DNA from: an uncultured Anaerocolumna sp.
GTDB taxonomy: Bacteria > Bacillota > Clostridia > Lachnospirales > Lachnospiraceae
Length of the DNA: 6,668 bases
Reading direction: 5' to 3'
Assembly: GCA_937901695.1 (NCBI GenBank)
Contig: CALDJN010000434.1
Span: 1-6,668 of the forward strand
Position numbers and translations under genes: made by a program. Below are positions 1 through 5,662 of the stretch, piece by piece (position 1 is the stretch's first letter; each line of letters opens with the position of its first letter). A model generated the notes under the pieces. It was given only the letters and a program-made list of their open reading frames with translations. It did not search any database and was not told the origin of the DNA.

Positions 1-75
1 GTTCGTTCAGGCTCCTTATTTTGAACCCCTGACTTAGAACTTTTCTAATCTATTCTGGCATAATTAAGGTTAACT

Positions 76-118
76 AAAACTAATACTTATGGATTTATTA
101 TATTAAAGTATTAGTCTT
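76..118 (-). terminator. AT-rich terminator-like hairpin after the M16 peptidase gene
   Basis: A perfect 10-bp inverted repeat, ACTAATACTT (79-88) and AAGTATTAGT (106-115), has a 17-base loop and can be lengthened by a G-T and two A-T pairs. Read on the minus strand it starts 45 bases after the peptidase stop codon and ends in TTTTAGTT; on the plus strand it also ends in a T-rich run (TCTTTAT). The stem is poor in GC, so termination strength is uncertain and it might act in both directions. Confidence 0.55.
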
Positions 119-163
119 TATACAATATATTTGTTTAATTGTTTTCCTTTATGCAACAAAATG

Positions 164-1414
164 TTAGATGGACTCTACAAAATAGTCTTTAATATTACCA
201 ACTAATGACACAGAGCAATTAGATAAATCCAGATATTTATTAGCGAAGTTCTTAACATCCTCTATACTAACCTTATCAAGGCCTTCCACCATCTCATCTA
301 AAGTAATAACTCTAGCTCTAAAAAGCATGGACTTCCCATTGAAGTTCATGCGACTTTTAGCACTTTCATTTCCAAGGATTATCTCCGTTTTAAGCTGTTC
401 TTTAGTCATTGATAGTTCATCAGGGGTTACCCCATTCTTTCGAATATCCTTTATAATAGCTTTAATCTTTTCTACTACAGTTGTAGACTGTGATGGATTC
501 ATGGCTGCATATATCTGGAACAGACCAGTATCCATATATGAACTCTCATAAGAATATATACTATAGGTTAAGCCACTTTTATCTCTTACCTGTAGGAATA
601 GTCTTGAATTAATACTTCCTCCTAATATAGAGTTAAGAACTGAGTAAGTATACTGTTCCTCAGACAAGGAGGATATACAGTCAAATCCAATATTAAGATG
701 AAGCTGTTCCACATCCTTCTCTTTTTTATAGAAAATCTTATGATACTCTGGAGTAGCTATAATCGTACTTTCATTATCGAAACTACATTTAATACCTCCG
801 AACTTCTCTTCTAAAAGCTCCATAACTTCCTCTTGGTCAAATTGGCCTGCTATAGAGATAATCATGTTCTCTCCAACATAATATGTATTCATAAAATCTA
901 ATATCTGTTCTCGAGTAATGCTTCTGACAATCTTTTTTGTTCCTGAAACCTGATATCCTAAAGGATGGTCCTCCCATATCTTCATCTGAAGCATCTCATG
1001 GGATAAATCCTCTGGGGAATCATCATACATATCTATTTCTTCAATAATAACTCTTTTTTCTTTCTTTAGGTCCTTATCATCAAAGAGAGAATTCTTAATC
1101 ATATCAGAAATAATATCTACTGCTATTGGCAAGTGTTCACTGAGAGTGGTTCCATAATAAGATGTACATTCCTTACTGGTATATGCGTTAACATTACCGC
1201 CTATCTTAGCCATTTCATCTGCTAAGTCTTTAGCACTTCTATTCTTAGTCCCTTTAAAAAGCATATGCTCAATTACATGGGCAATCCCGTTATTAGTCTT
1301 ATTCTCATATCTAGAGCCTACCTTCACCCACACTCCAAAAGCAGTACTCTTTAAATATGGCATAGGTTCCATAACGACCCTAATGCCATTTGATAGTTTC
1401 TCAATATTCGTCAT
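164..1414 (-). CDS. M16B zinc metallopeptidase (YmxG/processing-peptidase-like)
   Basis: This 416-residue protein is a single-chain member of the M16B (pitrilysin/mitochondrial processing peptidase-like) family, cytoplasmic zinc peptidases that cleave peptides inside a clam-shell chamber. The inverted zinc motif HVIEH is at residues 46-50, with Glu49 as the catalytic base, and the third ligand lies in VIIEEID (Glu125/Glu126), at the usual spacing of about 75 residues. The second, non-catalytic domain shows the conserved block INSRLFLQVRDKSGLTYSIY, including the Arg/Tyr region that closes over substrate. I start it at 1414 (MTNIEKLSNGIRVV), because AAAGGG (1420-1425) is 5 bases upstream and homologues begin with this strand; a Met 23 codons earlier adds a basic, unconserved leader. 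Relatives often sit beside pnp in Firmicutes (ymxG/mlpA in Bacillus); no such neighbour is in view. The physiological substrate is unknown. The gene is probably independent of the sugar genes, with its own candidate promoter. Confidence 0.93.
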   Translation of the reverse strand: MTNIEKLSNGIRVVMEPMPYLKSTAFGVWVKVGSRYENKTNNGIAHVIEHMLFKGTKNRSAKDLADEMAKIGGNVNAYTSKECTSYYGTTLSEHLPIAVDIISDMIKNSLFDDKDLKKEKRVIIEEIDMYDDSPEDLSHEMLQMKIWEDHPLGYQVSGTKKIVRSITREQILDFMNTYYVGENMIISIAGQFDQEEVMELLEEKFGGIKCSFDNESTIIATPEYHKIFYKKEKDVEQLHLNIGFDCISSLSEEQYTYSVLNSILGGSINSRLFLQVRDKSGLTYSIYSYESSYMDTGLFQIYAAMNPSQSTTVVEKIKAIIKDIRKNGVTPDELSMTKEQLKTEIILGNESAKSRMNFNGKSMLFRARVITLDEMVEGLDKVSIEDVKNFANKYLDLSNCSVSLVGNIKDYFVESI

Positions 1415-1469
1415 AAAGTCCCTTTCCAATATCTGTACATTACTATATCTTCGAATTCTACCATAGAAT

Positions 1470-1499
1470 CTTATATATAGCAATGGACGATAATCACAA
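1470..1499 (-). promoter_or_regulatory. Candidate promoter of the M16 peptidase gene
   Basis: On the minus strand a -35-like TTGTGA (1499-1494) stands 18 bases before TATAAG (1475-1470), or 16 bases before an extended box TGCTATATA (TG-C-TATATA, ending 1474). An inverted repeat, ATTCTA and TAGAAT with a 3-base centre (1469-1455), follows immediately, about where transcription would begin. It lies in the 105-base gap between the CBM9-like gene and the peptidase gene. Confidence 0.45.
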
Positions 1500-1519
1500 A
1501 ATGACTCCGTTAATTTCTA

Positions 1520-2146
1520 TTAAATATTATTTTTTAAGCCGTCTATGATTACAGCCTCACTGAAAAACTCAGAAAGGTGGAAATTGGGTTTCTCACTAGT
1601 AACCGGCGCAAAGCTTGCATAATGTTCAAGCTCCGGATCTTCTGAGATCTTAAAAAAGTTGCAGGTTATGATATCCCCTTTTTTAGGAGTAGCGATTCCA
1701 TACACATCCTCTATTAATTCCATTGGAATTCTCAGTATTACATTCCAGGAATCCTCTACAATAGCCGCTGTACAGACTGGTCGATATGTCGTTATATCAA
1801 TCACTCTTTTTCTATCTCTTCCATATCCGAAGCCACTAAGAATGGCACCGTTTGCATTCATTTCAAAGTTAAAGTAATCCTTCCCTGCTTCCGGATTAAA
1901 GTTTATAAAAGCCTCTAATCCACTATCCATATAAACCGGATCTTCATTTTTCGTATATCTCCGAAGCGGATTCTTCTCTACTGCCGTCATAGATACAACA
2001 AATCCGTAGTTTTCCATCATCGCCATCTGCCCAAAGGCTTTTGGCTGATACACATTGTTCCATTGAAAATGGTTAATTTCAAAGGTCGGACATTCTTTTA
2101 GTTGATCCATTACTTGTATCGTTTTAATTTGATATATAATTGTCAC
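1520..2146 (-). CDS. CBM9-like carbohydrate-binding domain protein, probably cytosolic
   Basis: The 208-residue product consists of essentially one family 9-like carbohydrate-binding domain. Supporting stretches are EDPVYMDSGLEAFINFNP followed by YFNFEMNANGA (about residues 69-102), and the C-terminal SFAPVTSEKPNFHLSEFF (about 177-194); this pattern is familiar from stand-alone CBM9-like proteins of Clostridia. There is no signal peptide, no membrane segment and no attached catalytic domain, so it should stay inside the cell; its role is unknown. The start is uncertain. GTG at 2146 overlaps the ribosome site AGGGAG (2146-2151) and leaves no spacing. An ATT at 2140 would be better placed, and the first in-frame ATG is 12 codons in with no ribosome site. 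It lies 77 bases after galE with no clear terminator between, so it may be transcribed with the sugar-nucleotide unit, but a functional link is only inference. Confidence 0.75.
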   Translation of the reverse strand: MTIIYQIKTIQVMDQLKECPTFEINHFQWNNVYQPKAFGQMAMMENYGFVVSMTAVEKNPLRRYTKNEDPVYMDSGLEAFINFNPEAGKDYFNFEMNANGAILSGFGYGRDRKRVIDITTYRPVCTAAIVEDSWNVILRIPMELIEDVYGIATPKKGDIITCNFFKISEDPELEHYASFAPVTSEKPNFHLSEFFSEAVIIDGLKNNI

Positions 2147-2223
2147 TCCCTTTATGTACTATATATTTCTGTTTATATACTAGAATTTAATCATATTTTT
2201 CCTACTCATTCATATAGAATTTT

Positions 2224-3237
2224 CTACACCTCATAGCCTTTCGGATTAGCACTCTGCCATCTCCATGAATCCTCACACATCTCATCCAGCCCTCTAACCG
2301 CTTTCCATCCTAGTTCTTTTTCTGCTAAGGAAGGATCCGCGTAGCAGGTAGCAATATCGCCGGAACGTCTTTTCTTTATTTCATATGGGATTTCCTTACC
2401 ACATACTTTAGAAAATGCCTTCACCATATCAAGTACACTATAGCCATTTCCAGTTCCTAAATTATAGATGCATACACCTGGATTACTTTGGAGCTTTTCG
2501 ATTGCTTTCACATGGCCATTGGCCAAATCAACAACATGGATGTAGTCACGAACACCGGTACCATCTGATGTGTCATAGTCATCACCGAATATGCCTAGTT
2601 TCTCCAGTTTTCCAACAGCTACCTGAGTAATGTACGGTACCAAGTTGTTTGGAATCCCTTGTGGATCTTCCCCTATAGTACCACTCTTATGAGCACCTAC
2701 CGGGTTAAAATAACGCAGGATAATGATATTCCATTCTTTATCTGCTACATATAAATCTCGAAGGATTTCTTCAATAAAAAGCTTTGTTCTTCCATAAGGG
2801 TTGGTTGCAGAAAGCGGAAAATCCTCGTTAATAGGAGCCGTTGCAGGATTACCATATACCGTTGCCGAAGAACTGAATACGATATTTTTCACAGCGAATT
2901 TTCTCATCACATCGCAGAGGATTAAGGTAGCTGTAATATTATTATGATAATACTCTAAGGGTTTCTGTACTGATTCACCTACTGCTTTTAAACCTGCAAA
3001 ATGGATTACTGATTCAATCCTTTCCTTCTCAAATATTCCCTCTAGTCCTTCACGATCCAATAGATCCGTCTTATAAAACTTTACTTTCTTTCCTGTAATC
3101 TTTTCTACTCTTCTTAAGGCTTCTTCCTTCGAATTGCTAAGATTGTCAACTACCACCACTTCATAACCTTCTTGAATGAGTTCTACACATGTATGACTGC
3201 CTATATATCCAGCACCGCCAGTAACTAAAATCGCCAT
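2224..3237 (-). CDS. galE: UDP-glucose 4-epimerase, likely also UDP-GlcNAc/UDP-GalNAc
   Basis: GalE interconverts UDP-glucose and UDP-galactose in the cytoplasm with bound NAD, and some members also handle the N-acetyl sugars. The 337-residue length is typical (E. coli 338). It is an extended short-chain dehydrogenase: NAD-binding TGGAGYIGSH at residues 6-15, DNLSNS at 31-36, SSSATVYG at 122-129 containing the catalytic Ser, and the YxxxK pair Tyr148/Lys152 in NPYGRTK. In RRSGDIATCYADPSLAEKEL (from residue 290) the residue aligned with E. coli Tyr299 and human Cys307 is Cys298, which predicts room for the N-acetyl group. I start it at 3237, because AAAGGAG (3247-3253) is 9 bases upstream; an in-frame Met 10 codons earlier lacks this signal and would precede the Rossmann strand. 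It is the last gene of the kinase unit. No terminator was seen in the 77 bases after it, so read-through into the next gene is possible. Confidence 0.96.
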   Translation of the reverse strand: MAILVTGGAGYIGSHTCVELIQEGYEVVVVDNLSNSKEEALRRVEKITGKKVKFYKTDLLDREGLEGIFEKERIESVIHFAGLKAVGESVQKPLEYYHNNITATLILCDVMRKFAVKNIVFSSSATVYGNPATAPINEDFPLSATNPYGRTKLFIEEILRDLYVADKEWNIIILRYFNPVGAHKSGTIGEDPQGIPNNLVPYITQVAVGKLEKLGIFGDDYDTSDGTGVRDYIHVVDLANGHVKAIEKLQSNPGVCIYNLGTGNGYSVLDMVKAFSKVCGKEIPYEIKKRRSGDIATCYADPSLAEKELGWKAVRGLDEMCEDSWRWQSANPKGYEV

Positions 3238-3272
3238 AGCAAATCGCTCCTTTCTATATTGAACCAATTTTA

Positions 3273-4385
3273 CTAACTTAGTTTATTAATAATTTGATGC
3301 ATTTGATTCTTCTTACGCTCCATGTCTTCAACAAGCGTAAATTGCGTTCTGCAGCGATCCAAATTATGCTCTGGTCGATGAATATTAAAATAAACATCTC
3401 CTTGAAGATAATCCGTCAAAAATCGCATACCACATTCTAATGTCATCATTTTAGCACCCATTGGAAGCATACGAAGTTCATTCTCAGTTAAACTTCCATG
3501 GCAGCCTTCCAAAAAGCCAGATGTATATTGCTCAAATAAGTTTAAATCCAAGGATACCTTAGATAAGTCTTTCTCATCCTCCATTGCGGTATTTGCACCA
3601 AAACGGATGGAATCACCGAAATCAAAGATCGACAGTCCAGGCATAACCGTATCCAAGTCAATGACGCACAATCCATTCCCCGTCTTGTTATCAATCATAA
3701 CATTGTTCAGCTTGGTATCATTATGGGTTACCCTTAGTGGAAGTTCCCCTTTCTCTAACATTTCCATACAGATTTTCATATCTTCTGCACGATTCATAAC
3801 AAATGCAATCTCTTCTTTTACGCTAGAAGCACGGTTAAGACCATCCTTTTTAACTGCTTCTTTGAATGTTTCAAATCGTTTTGGTGTATTATGAAAGTCT
3901 ACAATCGTTTCATGCAAGGCATCCGCTTTAAAATCGGATAATAGATTTTGAAAACGTCCAAATGCAACGGCACTTTGATAGAAATCCTCTGGTTTTTCTA
4001 CTTTATCAAAGCTCGTAGCATCTTCAATAAATACATAAGCTCTCCAGCAGGAACCAATGCTGTCTGTAAAATAAGATTTGCCATCTTTTGTAGGAATAAC
4101 ATTCATCGTTTCCCTGTTCGGATCCCCACCAGTTTTTTCAATCTTTTCTCTAAGGAAGGATGTTACATTACATATATTCTCCATTAGCTTCTCAGGGTTA
4201 AAGATATGGTGATTCATTCTTTGTAAGATGTATTTTATTGTTGAATTATCTTCCTTTTTGAAACATGCGAGAAAAGTATCATTGATATGACCGGAGCCAT
4301 ATTTCTCATGACTCAAATATTCTCCCTTAAAATCGATTGCTTCAATTGCTTTATTTATCTTAGCGCATTCTTCTTCTCTTGTCAT
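3273..4385 (-). CDS. nahK: N-acetylhexosamine 1-kinase-like phosphotransferase (NahK/LnpB family)
   Basis: This 370-residue protein belongs to the aminoglycoside phosphotransferase (APH) kinase fold and most resembles NahK/LnpB, which phosphorylates GlcNAc or GalNAc at C1 using ATP. Bifidobacterial NahK is of similar length (about 360). A glycine-rich loop YGSGHINDTF lies at residues 29-38. The catalytic-loop motif HNDTKLNN is at 221-228 with Asp223 as the expected catalytic base, and the metal-binding VIDLDT is at 241-246. The ATG at 4385 has a perfect AGGAGG (4396-4401) 10 bases upstream, placed right after the nucleotidyltransferase stop codon. galE begins 35 bases after its end, so the three genes are surely co-transcribed. 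The product, a sugar 1-phosphate, would feed the nucleotidyltransferase. Members of this fold can act on other sugars, including hexoses, so the exact substrate is inferred from family and neighbours. Confidence 0.85.
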   Translation of the reverse strand: MTREEECAKINKAIEAIDFKGEYLSHEKYGSGHINDTFLACFKKEDNSTIKYILQRMNHHIFNPEKLMENICNVTSFLREKIEKTGGDPNRETMNVIPTKDGKSYFTDSIGSCWRAYVFIEDATSFDKVEKPEDFYQSAVAFGRFQNLLSDFKADALHETIVDFHNTPKRFETFKEAVKKDGLNRASSVKEEIAFVMNRAEDMKICMEMLEKGELPLRVTHNDTKLNNVMIDNKTGNGLCVIDLDTVMPGLSIFDFGDSIRFGANTAMEDEKDLSKVSLDLNLFEQYTSGFLEGCHGSLTENELRMLPMGAKMMTLECGMRFLTDYLQGDVYFNIHRPEHNLDRCRTQFTLVEDMERKKNQMHQIINKLS

Positions 4386-4403
4386 TTTTAACTTTCCTCC
4401 TCT

Positions 4404-5327
4404 TTAATTTCCCCATAAGATTTCCGGGTAAACTCCATTCGCCTTTAATTTCTTAATCGCATTCACGACGTCTTCTTTATCCTCTTTGTAGGTTACGCCA
4501 TACCATTTATCCTCAGACTTTAATACCTGAACCGTTGTTTTATTTTCCTCTAGTAATTCCTGTACTACGCTAGGGAGAAAATATTCTGCTTTCAAAGGGT
4601 TGTTAACTGCATCCTTCTCTAAGAATTTCTGAAAACGATTTTTTAACTCCTTGAGGATACTATCTGTAAATCCCCACATATTCATGGAAACTGTGCTAGT
4701 TGCTGAAAGCTCTACCCAAGTCTTGCCATCATCTTCGGTATAGGTTGCACCTTCCCCTCTTTTCTCTATATGGGTTCTCTCATCAATTTTCTCCAACTTA
4801 CCATCGGAGGTAACTTGACAGATACCTCTTGCCACATGCCCATTCTCCGTTAAGGTATTGGCTAAAATATATCCGACCATCATATAGCGATACTTATCAT
4901 CGTCCTTGGCATCCTTTAGCCAATCATAAACCATCGAAAATGCATGGCTTCCATAGTAATCATCTGCATTAATTACTGCAAATGGTCCATCAATATTGTT
5001 GATGCAACTTAAAATCGCATGTCCGGTACCCCATGGCTTGACTCTTCCCTCCGGAACATCAAAACCCTCTGGCAAATTATCCAGTGCTTGGTATACATAC
5101 TCTACATCGATGTATTTCGCCATACGATTTCCAATCACCGTTTTAAAATCCTCTTCAATTTCCTTCTTTATGATGAAGATAACCTTTTTAAATCCTGCTT
5201 TTACCGCATCATAGATTGAGAAATCAATAATTAGATTTCCATTTGTATCCACCGGATCAATTTGCTTTAAGCCACCATACCGACTACCCATTCCGGCAGC
5301 CATAATAACTAATACTGGTTCTTTCAT
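4404..5327 (-). CDS. UTP-type sugar-1-phosphate nucleotidyltransferase
   Basis: The product (307 residues) is a cytoplasmic nucleotidyltransferase of the NTP_transferase fold, expected to join a nucleoside triphosphate (probably UTP) to a sugar 1-phosphate and release pyrophosphate. The N-terminal nucleotide-binding signature AAGMGSRYGGLKQ is at residues 10-22, a KPWGTGHA motif at 97-104, and the metal-binding NADD at 120-123; WYGVTYKEDK lies at 275-284. I start it at the ATG at 5327, because AGGAG (5337-5341) sits 9 bases before it. An ATG three codons upstream directly abuts that site and leaves no spacing. It is the first gene of a tight unit: the kinase follows after 18 bases. The kinase and epimerase next door suggest that it activates HexNAc-1-P or Gal-1-P to the UDP-sugar. 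Substrate and nucleotide choice are inferred; a glucose-1-phosphate uridylyltransferase or other NDP-sugar enzyme cannot be excluded. Confidence 0.85.
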   Translation of the reverse strand: MKEPVLVIMAAGMGSRYGGLKQIDPVDTNGNLIIDFSIYDAVKAGFKKVIFIIKKEIEEDFKTVIGNRMAKYIDVEYVYQALDNLPEGFDVPEGRVKPWGTGHAILSCINNIDGPFAVINADDYYGSHAFSMVYDWLKDAKDDDKYRYMMVGYILANTLTENGHVARGICQVTSDGKLEKIDERTHIEKRGEGATYTEDDGKTWVELSATSTVSMNMWGFTDSILKELKNRFQKFLEKDAVNNPLKAEYFLPSVVQELLEENKTTVQVLKSEDKWYGVTYKEDKEDVVNAIKKLKANGVYPEILWGN

Positions 5328-5375
5328 ACCACACATCTCCTAACCTATGTAATTATCATTCGTTTCACGTTTCCT

Positions 5376-5422
5376 ATAGACCTATCCAAATGCAATTTCC
5401 GATGCATTCAAATAACCCTATC
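5376..5422. promoter_or_regulatory. Operator-like cluster: palindrome flanked by direct repeats
   Basis: On the minus strand, GATAGGGTTAT (5422-5412) and GATAGGTCTAT (5386-5376) match at 9 of 11 bases, 36 bases apart. Between them lies an inverted repeat, AATGCA and TGCATT (5403-5408 and 5389-5394), with an 8-base centre. Repeats of this size in front of a sugar operon often bind a transcription factor, but no regulator gene is in the window and I recognise no specific family. The binding role is inference. Confidence 0.35.
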
Positions 5423-5470
5423 GACTGTTGTTTCTAGCAATCTCTACTCCGTCTTCTTTAAGATACTTTA

Positions 5471-5476
5471 ATTATA
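5471..5476 (-). promoter_or_regulatory. Possible -10 box of the nucleotidyltransferase-kinase-galE operon
   Basis: The minus strand reads an exact TATAAT here, within ACTACTATAATTAAAG. At 16 to 18 bases upstream there is no good -35 hexamer (AAGAAT at 17) and no TGn extension, so this would be a weak or activator-dependent promoter, or chance in AT-rich DNA. If real, transcription would start near 5463 and leave a leader of about 135 bases that contains the repeat cluster at 5376-5422. Confidence 0.35.
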
Positions 5477-5574
5477 GTAGTAAATCCTTCAAAATTCTTT
5501 ATCCAAAAAGCCATGATTTGTGCACAGAAAACTACTGATTGATTTGATACGCAGACATCATGAAAGCCATTCCT

Positions 5575-5617
5575 ATAAAAAGGTCGCCTTCAGAGTGATT
5601 TCTTTCAGCGACCTTTA
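5575..5617 (-). terminator. Rho-independent terminator after the solute-binding protein gene
   Basis: On the minus strand a perfect 9-bp stem, AAAGGTCGC (5616-5608) with GCGACCTTT (5587-5579), encloses a 20-base loop and runs straight into a T-rich tail (TTTTTAT including the stem end). It begins 46 bases after the stop codon of the solute-binding protein gene. It separates that transcript from the nucleotidyltransferase-kinase-galE unit downstream, so the latter needs its own promoter. Confidence 0.9.
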
Positions 5618-5662
5618 TAACTAATTAGTTTATAAAGTTACAATTTTTTATTTTATTACGTT

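Larger units (their letters stand above)
5328..5662 (-). other. 335-base intergenic region, probable control region of the sugar-nucleotide operon
   Basis: No gene was found here on either strand; only tiny open frames (under 20 codons) without credible ribosome sites occur. The upstream part (5575-5617) holds the terminator of the preceding gene. Further along come an exact TATAAT box (5471-5476), a pair of GATAGG-type direct repeats flanking an AATGCA/TGCATT palindrome (5376-5422), and the Shine-Dalgarno site AGGAG (5337-5341) of the next gene. A second weak -10-like GATAAT lies at about 5352-5357, too near the start codon to be favoured. No known riboswitch or T-box pattern was recognised. 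Confidence 0.6.

Noticed and set aside
327..551. Plus-strand open frame of 74 codons, and similar plus-strand frames at 1659-1877, 2415-2630, 3607-3894, 3948-4187, 4996-5214 and 5019-5219
   Set aside because: All lie antisense inside well-supported minus-strand genes, have no recognisable domains or ribosome sites, and are explained as shadow frames.
1415..1483. Upstream in-frame Met (1483) as the start of the M16 peptidase
   Set aside because: It adds 23 basic residues not expected in the family, overlaps the candidate promoter, and lacks a Shine-Dalgarno site; the ATG at 1414 has AAAGGG at good spacing.
3238..3267. Upstream in-frame Met (3267) as the galE start
   Set aside because: The extra 10 residues are encoded over the ribosome-binding site itself (AAAGGAG at 3247-3253), and the family starts right before the Rossmann strand.
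4404..5327. Naming the nucleotidyltransferase galT
   Set aside because: It has the NTP_transferase fold signature (AAGMGSRYGGLKQ), not the HIT-type HxHxH active site of GalT.
5355..5376. Possible catabolite-repression (cre) site around GGAAACGTGAAACG
   Set aside because: It fails several conserved positions of the cre consensus on both strands, so the resemblance is not enough.
5463..5575. Tiny frames beginning ATGGCTTTC and ATGGCTTTTTGG in the intergenic region
   Set aside because: Only 12 and 18 codons, without good ribosome sites or recognisable content; likely chance.
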